From Rhodopirellula halodulae (GTDB lineage Bacteria > Planctomycetota > Planctomycetia > Pirellulales > Pirellulaceae), in contig NZ_JAJKFV010000001.1 in assembly GCF_020966775.1 (NCBI RefSeq), positions 104,729-168,728 of the forward strand: 64,000 nucleotides of DNA, written 5' to 3'. Under the pieces are notes generated by a model that was given only the letters and a program-made list of their open reading frames with translations, made no database searches and was not told where the DNA came from. Positions 41,324-49,852 of this stretch are shown one piece after another. Position 1 is the stretch's first letter; each line of letters starts with the position of its first letter. The position numbers were made by a program, and so were the translations under genes.

Positions 41324-42691
41324 ATGAGTTTGATGTGTCGAAAACATGATCGAATGATCGCGTCTTGGTTTGTCACGCTGGGCGGAATGCTGGTGCTAAC
41401 CTTTCTGGCAGAAAGCCAATGCGTGATGGCGGACTCGCCGGTCTCTCACAAGCCGCGAATCATCACCACGACCGATTTGGGAGCTGATCCCGATGACGAG
41501 CAAAGCTTGGTGCGTCTGTTTGTCTCCGCGAATGAATTCGATCAAGAAGGCTTGATTGTCTCGACCGGTTGTTGGAAGAAATCGCAAAGCAACACGGCGA
41601 TGTTGGACAAAATTGTTGACGCCTACGCAGAGTGCGAAGCCAATCTGAAGGTGCATGCCGAAGGCTTTCCTACGGCGGATGATTTGCGTTCCATCTCGAT
41701 CATGGGGCAAACCGGTTACGGCATGGGCGATGTCGGTGACGGCAAAGACAGTCCCGGTTCAGAGTTGATCATCGCATCGGTAGACAAAGACGATCCTCGC
41801 CCGGTGTGGGTTGGATGCTGGGGTGGAGCCAACAACGTGGCGCAAGCGATTTGGAAAGTCCGTGCCACACGTTCGCCGGAAGAACTCAAAGCTTTTCTTA
41901 GCAAGTTGCGGGTGTTCGACATTCTGGGCCAAGACGACGCGGGAGCTTGGATCGCGAAAAACTTTCCCGACGTGTTCTACATTCGGGCGACGGCGGTATA
42001 TGGGTGGCAGCCGTCGGATGACTACCTGGATCAACACATTCAAAACCATGGCCCTTTGGGAGCGGTTTATCCAGATCGCAAATGGGCGACCGAAGGTGAC
42101 ACGCCCGCGTTCATGCACGTCTATCCCAATGGGCTGAATGATCCCGAGCAGATTGATCAGGGTGGTTGGGGAGGACGGTTCAGCTTTGAAAAGAAAGCCG
42201 GGATCCGTAGCATGAAACCCGTCACCAACGAACATGAATTCGATCCGTACGAGATGTACGGAAACACGTCGGATGGCGCGAAAGCGATCAAACGTTGGAG
42301 CGAAGCGTACGACAACGATTTCGCCGCGCGGATGGATTGGAGCGTGACAAACAACTACGAAGATGCCAACCACCATCCAATCGCGGTGCTCAATGGCGAT
42401 AAAACGCGAAGTGTGCTCACGCTGTCGGTTCGCCCCGGAACGTCGTTGACGCTCAAGGCGGATGGATCTTCTGATCCTGATAGGGATGAACTGGACTACG
42501 CTTGGGACATCTATCGCGAACCCAGTTCATTCGCTGGTGAGGTGGTCATTTCGGATGAGACATCCTCGACGGCTACCTTGTCGATCCCAAATGATGCATC
42601 GGGCACGAGCATTCACGTGGTGCTGACGTTGCAGGATCACGGCACACCGCGATTGACCGCTTACCGACGGGTTGTGCTGAACGTCGAGTGA
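41324..42691 (+). CDS. Secreted nucleoside-hydrolase-like protein, DUF1593/Sde182 type (copy 3)
   Basis: 455 aa with a signal peptide (FVTLGGMLVLTFLAESQCVMA). The Asp cluster is TTDLGADPDDEQSLVRLFVSAN; WVGCWGGANNVAQAIWKV and GDTPAFMHVY match copy 1, as does a C-terminal Ig-like domain (LTLKADGSSDPDRDELDYAWDIY ... LQDHGTPRLTAYRRVVLNV, in pieces). It is an old tandem paralogue of copy 1, with only partial identity. AAAAGGG at 41311-41317 supports the ATG at 41324. The stop is immediately followed by the first in-frame ATG of the xylanase gene. Confidence 0.88.
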   Translation: MSLMCRKHDRMIASWFVTLGGMLVLTFLAESQCVMADSPVSHKPRIITTTDLGADPDDEQSLVRLFVSANEFDQEGLIVSTGCWKKSQSNTAMLDKIVDAYAECEANLKVHAEGFPTADDLRSISIMGQTGYGMGDVGDGKDSPGSELIIASVDKDDPRPVWVGCWGGANNVAQAIWKVRATRSPEELKAFLSKLRVFDILGQDDAGAWIAKNFPDVFYIRATAVYGWQPSDDYLDQHIQNHGPLGAVYPDRKWATEGDTPAFMHVYPNGLNDPEQIDQGGWGGRFSFEKKAGIRSMKPVTNEHEFDPYEMYGNTSDGAKAIKRWSEAYDNDFAARMDWSVTNNYEDANHHPIAVLNGDKTRSVLTLSVRPGTSLTLKADGSSDPDRDELDYAWDIYREPSSFAGEVVISDETSSTATLSIPNDASGTSIHVVLTLQDHGTPRLTAYRRVVLNVE

Positions 42692-42748
42692 ATGCCGCTG
42701 AGACCAGACGGACTGAATCGAATCCCCACCTTTGAGATTGCTGAATTG

Positions 42749-43897
42749 ATGAACGTTTTGAATCTTGGCTTTCGATCGACTTGCATCGGTGCAATGACAA
42801 TATTGATACTTGGAGCTGGAGCCGTTGCGGTTCAGGCACAAGAATCCGAAGCACGGTCCCTAAAGAACGCCGTTGCTTCGCGATTCAAAATCGGAGTTGG
42901 GGTCAGCCATCAAGTGGTTCAGAATGCTGACGACGTGGCGTTGATTCGGCAGCATTTCCAAATTTTGACGCCAGAGAACTGCATGAAGCCGCAGGGCATC
43001 CATCCGGAGGAAGAACGATGGAATTTTGGTCCCACGGATGCTTTTGCGGACTTCGTTCGCGAAAACGATTTGGAGATGGTGGGGCATTGCTTGGTCTGGG
43101 CCAAAGACGATCGCACGGATCCGTGGATGATGAAAGAAGATGGCCAACCCGTCTCTCGCGAAAAGTTGCTCCAGAGGATTCAAAACCATGTTGACGTGGT
43201 GGTGGAGCGGTACGCTGATGTGTCCACGCATTGGGATGTGGTCAACGAGGCGATTGGTGACAGCGGCGATGGTTTACTTCGAGATTCGGTTTATTCGCGA
43301 ACCACTGGCATCGATTTTATCGTCACGGCGTTCCAAGCCGCTCGGGCGAAGGATCCGGACGCGTTATTGATCTACAACGACTACAACGGACACAAGCCGG
43401 GCAAGCGTGAGAAGCTGATTGAATTTCTCAAGCAAGCCAAAGCCAAAGGGGCTCCCATCGATGCGTATGGCATGCAGGGGCATTTTGAGTTGGGAGACAA
43501 TTCGTTGGACGAGCTGCGTACGACGTTCGATCAGCTTCGCGAATTGGGTGTCCAAGTGGTGGTGTCCGAACTGGACATCGACATCGTTCGTCGCGGACGT
43601 TGGTGGGCCGATGGAAATGCTCATCGCGAGGAACTGAAGAGCTTCGATCCGTACAAAGACGGGATGCCGGCGGAGATCGAGGCCGAGATGGTTCAGCAGT
43701 ATGTGGCGCTCTTTCAATTGTTCGACGAGTATCAAGACATCATCGCTCGGGTGTCCTTTTGGAACCTGCACGATGGGCAGAGTTGGTTGAACTACTTCCC
43801 TTGGAATCGAGTCAACCATCCGCTGCTATTCGATCGCCAACGCCAACCCAAACCCGCGTTTGACGCGGTGATTGAGTTGCTGAATCAATCTGAATGA
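42749..43897 (+). CDS. Secreted GH10 endo-1,4-beta-xylanase
   Basis: 382 aa, single GH10 catalytic domain after a signal peptide (CIGAMTILILGAGAVAVQAQ). Motifs: PENCMKPQGIHPEEERWNF, VGHCLVWAKDD, acid/base Glu in WDVVNEAIGD (codon 43247-43249) and nucleophile Glu in VVVSELDIDIV (codon 43568-43570). Cleaves internal xylan linkages outside the cell. The frame starts at an ATG at 42692, abutting the upstream stop, but the ATG at 42749 gives the better signal peptide. Probable last gene of the sugar operon; it adds xylan to the likely target glycans. Confidence 0.93.
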   Translation: MNVLNLGFRSTCIGAMTILILGAGAVAVQAQESEARSLKNAVASRFKIGVGVSHQVVQNADDVALIRQHFQILTPENCMKPQGIHPEEERWNFGPTDAFADFVRENDLEMVGHCLVWAKDDRTDPWMMKEDGQPVSREKLLQRIQNHVDVVVERYADVSTHWDVVNEAIGDSGDGLLRDSVYSRTTGIDFIVTAFQAARAKDPDALLIYNDYNGHKPGKREKLIEFLKQAKAKGAPIDAYGMQGHFELGDNSLDELRTTFDQLRELGVQVVVSELDIDIVRRGRWWADGNAHREELKSFDPYKDGMPAEIEAEMVQQYVALFQLFDEYQDIIARVSFWNLHDGQSWLNYFPWNRVNHPLLFDRQRQPKPAFDAVIELLNQSE

Positions 43898-43901
43898 CAG
43901 A

Positions 43902-43914
43902 CGCGGCTCCCGCG
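43902..43914. terminator. Short GC hairpin between convergent genes
   Basis: CGCGG-CTC-CCGCG, a perfect 5-bp stem, lies between the convergent stops of the xylanase and the esterase. It could serve as a weak terminator in either direction; no U-tract. Confidence 0.35.
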
Positions 43915-43915
43915 A

Positions 43916-45580
43916 TCAGTCGGTCGGTAGAAACGGCAATTTGCTGAGCATCAGTTTGTCGAGCAGGGCACCGTCTTCGCGGTAGGCGATGGTCAATGTG
44001 TGCGCGCCGGATGAGAGCGTTTGTTTGCCGAGCTTGACCCACTGCCAGCCTCGCGTGGTCAGTCCATTGGCGGCGGTGAACGACGCGTTGTCGAATCGAA
44101 TCCAGAAGGAATCATCGTCAGCGGTCGGGCAATTCACGCGAGCGTAGAGATACTGGGTGCTTTCTTCGTCGAGTGTGAAGCTTGTTTGCAGGTGATCTTG
44201 CGTGTCTTGCGGAGCGGCGTCAGGGCTGTTGAGTTTCGGGGCCGCCGTGACGTATCTGCCTCCCGATGCGTCGGGGGCTGACCGAGTTTGCCAGGAGGTG
44301 CCCAACTCGCAGGCTTCCGCTTCCACGACGTGCGTTTGAGCTTCTTTGCCAAGCACCGCGGGAAAGGTTGATTCGCCTCGGCTCCATCCGTCGTACCAAA
44401 ATTCGTGAGGCGTATCGTCAAAGGGATGTTTGGTGACGTCGGTGTTCACTTCGGTTTTGCCTCGCAGAAACTTATCGACGAAGGCTTCTACTTCGGGGCG
44501 TTGGTTGTCGGGGAGTTGGCAGTGTTGGTGGCCAGCGACGATTGAAAATCCAAATCGATCCGCGATGCCGAAGGTCTTCCAGACTTCGTGAGCCGCTCGA
44601 CATGAAACATAGCCGGATTCGTCCGCCAGCCATTCGTAATCAGGATTGCCGAGGACCAGCAAAGCTCGCGGCGCGACCATCGCCATCAATTCGTGGTGGT
44701 CATAGGGTAGTTTCTCAACTGCCCGCGAAAACTGAAACATGTCTTCCAAAAACCACGCTCGGCTGGTCTTGCCGAGTGTTTCCACGTTGCCGAGCGTTTC
44801 GGAAACTCGCCACGCGGCCGCGCCGCCTCCGCCGGATTCTTGAGCGATCGTCAACGCGATTCGTTCGTCGAAGGCTCCCGCAAACAACGCCATCTTGCCG
44901 GCGAACGAGCATCCGGTCACGGCTAAATGTTCACGGTCGATGGGAAGTGTATCCGCGGTCAACTCCAAACCGTCAATGATGCGGCTGATGCCCCACGACC
45001 ATGCACTGTAGGCACCGATTTGCGTCAGGTCAGGATAGAGACGATTGATAGGTTCCTCGCCGCGAATTTGTGTGTGCGACATGACTTGCGTGAAGTTGAA
45101 CGCGATTTGAGCGACGTCTCGATCTGCGAAGATGTCGCTGGGAAGACTCCCGCTACCGCGACCAACTCCAATCACCGCAGGGAAAGGGCCCGAGCTTTCC
45201 GGGAGGCGAACCCCAGCGGTCAAGGTCAGCGTTTCTTCGCCAACGGTGACGTTCACGGTCAACGTTTCATCTGCAAAGCTCGCTCGGATGTCTTTTGGGC
45301 GAGGTGGTTTTTTTCCGATTCCGTAGTGCTCGATTTCAGCTTTGATTTCAGCGCGACGGCGACCCCAATCATCGAACTCGGTGGATCGGCCGCTGCCATC
45401 CGACCAAGCGAATGGATCCGGTAAAGGCTGGATCGATGTCAGGTCATCCAAGGTGGGCAGGGGAGGCAACGGAAACTCAGATCCCGTGTTTTCGTCGTCG
45501 TAAACAAGCGGAATGGATTGACCCGAAACCGGAAACGCGGTCGACGCGCAGCAGAACAGCAACAACAGACGGACAATCAT
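43916..45580 (-). CDS. CE15-like glucuronoyl esterase with C-terminal accessory domain
   Basis: 554 aa exported alpha/beta hydrolase. Signal peptide MIVRLLLLFCCASTAFPVSG. It matches the CE15 4-O-methyl-glucuronoyl methylesterase family: AVIGVGRGS, GAYSAWSWGISRIIDGLE, nucleophile Ser225 in GCSFAGKMALFAGAFDERIALTI (in pieces), Glu248 in AQESGGGGAAAWR and His in AGHQHCQLPDNQ. The family motif is normally GCSRxGK; here Phe replaces the Arg. Residues about 415-554 form a separate beta-rich region, perhaps glycan-binding. Expected role is splitting lignin- or glycan-xylan ester links, fitting the adjacent xylanase. GGAG eight bases before the ATG at 45580 supports that start over 45616 or 45700. 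Confidence 0.85.
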   Translation of the reverse strand: MIVRLLLLFCCASTAFPVSGQSIPLVYDDENTGSEFPLPPLPTLDDLTSIQPLPDPFAWSDGSGRSTEFDDWGRRRAEIKAEIEHYGIGKKPPRPKDIRASFADETLTVNVTVGEETLTLTAGVRLPESSGPFPAVIGVGRGSGSLPSDIFADRDVAQIAFNFTQVMSHTQIRGEEPINRLYPDLTQIGAYSAWSWGISRIIDGLELTADTLPIDREHLAVTGCSFAGKMALFAGAFDERIALTIAQESGGGGAAAWRVSETLGNVETLGKTSRAWFLEDMFQFSRAVEKLPYDHHELMAMVAPRALLVLGNPDYEWLADESGYVSCRAAHEVWKTFGIADRFGFSIVAGHQHCQLPDNQRPEVEAFVDKFLRGKTEVNTDVTKHPFDDTPHEFWYDGWSRGESTFPAVLGKEAQTHVVEAEACELGTSWQTRSAPDASGGRYVTAAPKLNSPDAAPQDTQDHLQTSFTLDEESTQYLYARVNCPTADDDSFWIRFDNASFTAANGLTTRGWQWVKLGKQTLSSGAHTLTIAYREDGALLDKLMLSKLPFLPTD

Positions 45581-45712
45581 CAAACGGTCTCCGCGAACGA
45601 TGTGGGGTGGACCCATCAGTCTAACTTTGGCGAAGTGCGTCGTGTGAAAAGAGTATGCTGTTTGTAAGATCGAACCTTCCACGCAACGACAAACCAACAA
45701 ACGGGCAAAAGA
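45581..45712. promoter_or_regulatory. Divergent promoter region, esterase and DUF1080 gene
   Basis: 132 bp between the minus-strand esterase and the plus-strand DUF1080 protein. It should contain both promoters. Nothing more specific than the esterase GGAG ribosome-binding site is visible. Confidence 0.35.
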
Positions 45713-46726
45713 ATGAATGAAGCGAAGGCTGACTGTGGAAAGACTTCGGCGGCGTTTGTCTTGTTGGGCTTGGGGATGCTTCCGCTCGTTGCTACCTCGG
45801 CAGATGAAGTGAGTGATTCATCTTGGTATGGCGATTGGTCCATTGATCTGCAATCCGAGACTCCCGCGTGGTTGCGGATCGAACGCACGCCAAATGGACC
45901 CGAGGTTCGTTTTCGACTGAATGTTGGAAGCGATGGTCCTCATTCCAACGTCCAGGTCAAAGACGGTCAGCTGCAGTTCACGTTGAAACAGAACCGCAAG
46001 GCGAGGGATCAAAAGATCGTTCGCCTTCGGGTGGATGGTGAGCAGTTGACGGGCGAGCTTCTGACCCAGGGACCTTACAACAAGACGACGGATCCGTTTG
46101 TTGGGCATCGGATACCGGCGATGCCGGATTCGGCACCGGATCTCAACCGTGTTCGATTTGAGATGCCACGGGCCATTTTCAACGGAAAGGACTTGAATGG
46201 TTGGCGACCGCATGAACCTGAAAAGATCAATGGTTGGAGTGTTCAAGACGGGATGCTGGTCAACACAACACCCAAGACGGACTTCAGTGCCACCGGCGCG
46301 TATGCGAACTTGCGAACAGAGGAAGAGTTCGAAGACTTCTGGTTGCACCTGGAGTTTCTGGTGGAAGAGAACCGAAACAGCGGCGTGTATCTGCGCGGAA
46401 TGTATGAAGCTCAGGTCGTTGACCGAGACAGTCGAATGCAGGGCATCCAGGGAGTGGGGGCGATCTTCGGAGCGATTGAACCAAGAATCAATGCGGGGTT
46501 GCCCGGCGGTCAGTGGCAGACCTATGACCTGACTTTGGTGGATCGGCACGTCACCGTGGTGTTGAATGGCGAAAAAGTGATCGACAACCAACCGATTTCG
46601 GCACCGACGGCCGGGGCTGTGTGCACGGATCCGTCCAAGCCCGGTCCGCTGCTTTTGCAGGGCGACCATACGAACGTGAAGTACCGCAATTTGTACATCG
46701 CACCGGTGGTTTCGAGTAACGAGTGA
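45713..46726 (+). CDS. Exported DUF1080 (3-keto-disaccharide hydrolase-like) protein
   Basis: 337 aa. Signal peptide-like start (FVLLGLGMLPLVATSA). The first 130 residues are a beta-rich domain (WYGDWSIDLQSETPAWLRIE) without a name. The DUF1080 jelly-roll follows from IFNGKDLNGWRPHEPEKINGW, through NLRTEEEFEDFWLHLEFLVEENRNSGVYLRGMYEAQVVD in pieces, to LLLQGDHTNVKYRNLYIAPV. DUF1080 proteins are very common planctomycete exported proteins; some act on 3-keto-glycosides. Its place beside the esterase and xylanase suggests glycan processing. Confidence 0.9.
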   Translation: MNEAKADCGKTSAAFVLLGLGMLPLVATSADEVSDSSWYGDWSIDLQSETPAWLRIERTPNGPEVRFRLNVGSDGPHSNVQVKDGQLQFTLKQNRKARDQKIVRLRVDGEQLTGELLTQGPYNKTTDPFVGHRIPAMPDSAPDLNRVRFEMPRAIFNGKDLNGWRPHEPEKINGWSVQDGMLVNTTPKTDFSATGAYANLRTEEEFEDFWLHLEFLVEENRNSGVYLRGMYEAQVVDRDSRMQGIQGVGAIFGAIEPRINAGLPGGQWQTYDLTLVDRHVTVVLNGEKVIDNQPISAPTAGAVCTDPSKPGPLLLQGDHTNVKYRNLYIAPVVSSNE

Positions 46727-46784
46727 GTCGGTTGCCCGGAAGATGGAGGCCACTGGCGGTTGCCACGTGCTGGTATGGCGTTGA

Positions 46785-48383
46785 CTACTTGTCGATGCCC
46801 AGGGTTTTCATGCGTGAGGCGAGGGTGGTTGGCTTCATGCCCAGCAATTTCGCGGCTCCGGATTCGCCGTAGACCTTTCCGTTGCAAGCCGCCAACGCAC
46901 GCTGCAGATTGGCTGTCTCAAAGGCTTTCATCTGGGCAAGCGTGAGGACTTCTTCCTCGGAACCATGATCGGACATCGGTGCTGGTCGTGACGATGCGTT
47001 GGATGTCAGTTCCAATCGCAGCTTGCCAGGAGGCGATGTGATCAACGCCCGTTCCAGCACGTGTTGCAGCTCACGGATGTTGCCCGGCCAGTCGTATCGC
47101 TGCATCTGCTGCACGTTGGACTGAGTGAGTCTTGGAATGGGTTTGCCGAGTCGGCGTGATAGGATCGACAGCAGGTGATGGGCCAGCAGTGGCAGATCAT
47201 CTTTGCGATGGCGAAGTGGCGGAAGTTCGATCGGAAAAACGCTCAATCGATAGTACAGATCCGAACGGAAGTTGCCCGCCTCCGCTTCGGCTTTAAGATC
47301 ACGATTGGTAGCGGCGATCACGCGAACGTTGACGTTGCGGGTGCGTTCTTCGCCAACACGTTCCAGTTCGCCTTCTTGCAACACGCGAAGCAGCTTGCTT
47401 TGCAGGTCCAGCGGGATCTCACCAATTTCATCCAGGAACAAGGTTCCTCCATCGGCCAATTCAAATCGACCGATGCGATCTCGCAACGCGCCGGTGAAGC
47501 TGCCTTTGGTGTGACCGAAGAACTCACTTTCGTACAGTTCACGAGGAATCGCCGCACAGTTGACTTTGATCAGCGGACGTTCGTGACGATCGGAACGGGC
47601 GTGGATCTCTCGGGCGACCAGTTCTTTGCCGGTACCACTTTCGCCCATGACCAAGACGGTGGAATCCGTTGGTGCGACCAAACGAATTTGTTGAGCAACT
47701 GTTTGCAACGCATCGCTCTGACCCACCATCTCACCAAACGCTTCGCCACGCAGCTCTTCTTGCAGATAGTCATTTTCCTGTTCCAAACGACTGCGAAGCG
47801 TTTCAATCTCTTCCCAAGCTTCCGCGTTGGCGATGGCGGAAGCGACGTGGTCCGCGATCATCCGCATCCAGTCCAAGCACGCATCACCAATGGCGGTTCG
47901 AGCAAAGACACCCAACACGCCCAACGAACGGCCGCGGTGAATCAAAGGTTGTCCGCCGAAGCCACGAATGTTTTCGGACTTTGCCCAATCCAGTTTGACC
48001 AGCCAATCCGGGTCTCCGTCGATGTCTTGAATTTCCATCGGAGTGCCCGTCGCCGCGATGCGACCGACTTTGCGAATGCCCAAAGGAAAGCGGCGAAATT
48101 CGCCATCAACTCGCGTCAGATCGGCCTCCGGGTTCACAATGGAATGCCCGGCACTGGCCACCAGATGCAAGCACTGAGTTTGGTCGGGACATTCGTTTCG
48201 CATGGGACAGGTCAGGCAACCTTCGCCCGGACGAATGAGCCAGATGCGCGCGAGCGCCACCGCTTCCGACGTTGAAAGGTGGTCAACGACCAGCCGCAGA
48301 ACATCCGCGACGCTGCGTTGCTGGGCCATCGAGAGCAACAGCGATTTTGGATCACGGATGACGGGGATGTTCGGCGATTTCAT
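46785..48383 (-). CDS. Sigma-54 enhancer-binding regulator with four-Cys GAF domain
   Basis: 532 aa. N-terminal GAF-like sensor (residues about 25-195) with a four-Cys loop, C56, C59, C65, C71 ([16 protein letters not shown]). The AAA+ domain has Walker A GESGTGKE (247-254), GSFTGA (294-299; the family consensus is GAFTGA), Walker [12 protein letters not shown] and arginine-finger region [19 protein letters not shown]. The Fis-type HTH is C-terminal ([24 protein letters not shown]). It should activate the divergent sigma-54 promoter at 48519 through the upstream palindromes. Start ATG 48383 leaves those sites outside the gene; the ATG of the longer frame at 48437 would lie within them. Confidence 0.92.
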   Translation of the reverse strand: MKSPNIPVIRDPKSLLLSMAQQRSVADVLRLVVDHLSTSEAVALARIWLIRPGEGCLTCPMRNECPDQTQCLHLVASAGHSIVNPEADLTRVDGEFRRFPLGIRKVGRIAATGTPMEIQDIDGDPDWLVKLDWAKSENIRGFGGQPLIHRGRSLGVLGVFARTAIGDACLDWMRMIADHVASAIANAEAWEEIETLRSRLEQENDYLQEELRGEAFGEMVGQSDALQTVAQQIRLVAPTDSTVLVMGESGTGKELVAREIHARSDRHERPLIKVNCAAIPRELYESEFFGHTKGSFTGALRDRIGRFELADGGTLFLDEIGEIPLDLQSKLLRVLQEGELERVGEERTRNVNVRVIAATNRDLKAEAEAGNFRSDLYYRLSVFPIELPPLRHRKDDLPLLAHHLLSILSRRLGKPIPRLTQSNVQQMQRYDWPGNIRELQHVLERALITSPPGKLRLELTSNASSRPAPMSDHGSEEEVLTLAQMKAFETANLQRALAACNGKVYGESGAAKLLGMKPTTLASRMKTLGIDK

Positions 48384-48395
48384 GTCCGAAGTGTG

Positions 48396-48448
48396 CACGG
48401 AATTTCGTGGTTTCGCAACGAAAAATCGTGAAAGCACGATATTTCGTT
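48396..48448. promoter_or_regulatory. Three 14-bp palindromic operator (enhancer) sites
   Basis: CACGGAATTTCGTG at 48396-48409, CACGATATTTCGTT at 48435-48448, and the same motif on the minus strand (CACGATTTTTCGTT) at 48417-48430. The last two form a 32-bp inverted repeat with a 4-bp centre and 13 of 14 arm matches. They lie about 70-125 bp upstream of the sigma-54 promoter and immediately upstream of the regulator start, as expected for enhancer sites that also serve autoregulation. Confidence 0.75.
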
Positions 48449-48518
48449 GACTTGGTTTTTTGGTATTGGGTTTTGTAAGTGCATGCGCAGTAGTGTCTTA
48501 GGTGCTTTGTCGTTCGTT

Positions 48519-48534
48519 TGGCACAGATCATGCC
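48519..48534 (+). promoter_or_regulatory. Sigma-54 (-24/-12) promoter
   Basis: TGGCACAGATCATGCC: GG at 48520-48521 and GC at 48532-48533 are separated by exactly 10 bp, matching TGGCAC-N5-TTGC except for one T-to-A change. Transcription should start near 48545, about 60 bp before the AhpD-like gene. Confidence 0.8.
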
Positions 48535-48606
48535 TAAGGAGGGAGGCAACGCCGGCGAGCGTCGGCGACCCAAACTTTCTCTCTTCCAATTTTATGGAGC
48601 CCTACG

Positions 48607-49200
48607 ATGACCCGTCTGAATGTTGTGAACCCAAACGAAGCAACTGGCAAAGCCCAAGAACTGCTCGCTGGTGTCCAAAGCAAGCTCGGCATGACCCCGA
48701 ACATGATGCGATTGATGGCCAATTCCCCGGCGGTCTTGGATGCCTATTTGAAGTTCAGTGGTGCCGTCGCTGGTGGAAGCCTGGCAGCCAAGACTCGCGA
48801 AAAGATCGCTTTGGCGGTTGGGCAAAACAACTCGTGTGACTACTGCGTCAGCGCTCATTCCGCGATCGGAAAGATGGTTGGTTTGACCGCTGATGAAATC
48901 GAATCCGCTCGCCGAGGCCAATCAAGTGATGCCAAAGAGGCCGCTGGGTTGAAGCTTGCCGGTCAGTTGGTCGACAAGCGAGGTTTCGCGACCGATGACG
49001 ATCTCGCCGCCGCTCGAGACGCCGGGATCGACGACGCCGAGATCGCTGAGATCGTGGCCAACGTCGCACTGAATCTCTTCACCAACTACTTCAACCATGT
49101 CGCTCAAACGGAGATCGATTTTCCTGTTGCGGAACCATTGGCGTGTGACTCGGAAGGCAAGTCGTGCAACAACCACGAAGAAGCCTGCAGCGTTTCCTGA
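48607..49200 (+). CDS. AhpD-like / carboxymuconolactone decarboxylase family protein
   Basis: 197 aa, all-helical family. The redox motif is NSCDYCVSAHSAIG (C77, C80, H84), the active-site Cys pair and His of alkylhydroperoxidase-type proteins; KLGMTPNMMRLMANSPAVLDAYLKF precedes it. The C-terminus has three extra Cys in a tail (CDSEGKSCNNHEEACSVS), which may bind metal or form disulfides. Driven by the sigma-54 promoter and its divergent regulator. GGAG at 48596-48599 is the ribosome-binding site. Probable role: thiol-dependent peroxide or electrophile detoxification. Confidence 0.9.
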   Translation: MTRLNVVNPNEATGKAQELLAGVQSKLGMTPNMMRLMANSPAVLDAYLKFSGAVAGGSLAAKTREKIALAVGQNNSCDYCVSAHSAIGKMVGLTADEIESARRGQSSDAKEAAGLKLAGQLVDKRGFATDDDLAAARDAGIDDAEIAEIVANVALNLFTNYFNHVAQTEIDFPVAEPLACDSEGKSCNNHEEACSVS

Positions 49201-49223
49201 TTCGATTGCGTTAACCCGTGCGT

Positions 49224-49240
49224 GCGCCGGATAGCGGCGC
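49224..49240. repeat. Intercistronic hairpin
   Basis: GCGCCG-GATAG-CGGCGC, a perfect 6-bp GC stem in the 62-bp gap between the AhpD-like and DUF1348 genes. May stabilise or partly terminate the message. Confidence 0.45.
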
Positions 49241-49262
49241 CCGGACCAATGTGAGAAACGAC

Positions 49263-49733
49263 ATGACATCACCCACCGATATTCGCCCACCTTTCACGCG
49301 AGAGACCGCGATTCGAAAGGTGCGTGCTGCGGAAGACGCTTGGAACAGTCGGGATCCGCAACGAGTTGCCTTGGCCTATTCGGTCGACAGCGAATGGCGG
49401 AACCGCGATGTGTTCCTACAGGGCCGCTCGCAGATCGAGATGTTCCTTTCCGACAAATGGGAGCGGGAACTCGACTACCGTTTGGCCAAGCAATTGTGGG
49501 CGTTCAGCGAGAACCGAATCGCCGTTCGATTTCAGTATGAGTATCGAAACGCCGACGGACGATGGTTCCGCGCTTATGGAAATGAAAATTGGGAGTTCGA
49601 CGCCGATGGGTTGATGCGTCGACGCGAAGCCAGCATCAACGACGATTCGATTGATGAAGCCGAACGCAAATTTCATTGGCCATTGGGCAAACGCCCCGAA
49701 GACGATGCGGGTTTGAAGGAACTCGTGAAGTGA
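49263..49733 (+). CDS. DUF1348 (NTF2-like) protein
   Basis: 156 aa. Matches DUF1348, an NTF2-fold family: [87 protein letters not shown] and [12 protein letters not shown], quoted in pieces. Reaction unknown. Second gene of the probable sigma-54 transcript. ATG 49263 follows GTGAGAAACGAC. Confidence 0.88.
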   Translation: MTSPTDIRPPFTRETAIRKVRAAEDAWNSRDPQRVALAYSVDSEWRNRDVFLQGRSQIEMFLSDKWERELDYRLAKQLWAFSENRIAVRFQYEYRNADGRWFRAYGNENWEFDADGLMRRREASINDDSIDEAERKFHWPLGKRPEDDAGLKELVK

Positions 49734-49790
49734 GAAGCGGCAGATAACCGCTGAATTTGCTACTTACTAACCATTGCGTTGGGCCAAGAT

Positions 49791-49821
49791 CCGTCCCGCA
49801 GGTTTGCCGCCTGTGGGACGG
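49791..49821. repeat. Strong 12-bp hairpin
   Basis: CCGTCCCGCAGG, a 7-nt loop TTTGCCG, then CCTGTGGGACGG: 12 pairs including one G-U. It lies between the DUF1348 and hydrolase genes. It could be a terminator-like attenuator or a dispersed palindromic repeat of the genome. Confidence 0.65.
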
Positions 49822-49852
49822 TCCGGTCCGCGTACACTATCCAACCTTGATC

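Noticed and set aside
47175..48275. 366-codon open frame on the plus strand
   Set aside because: It lies wholly antisense to the sigma-54 activator, whose domains are complete. High GC at third positions opens long antisense frames here.
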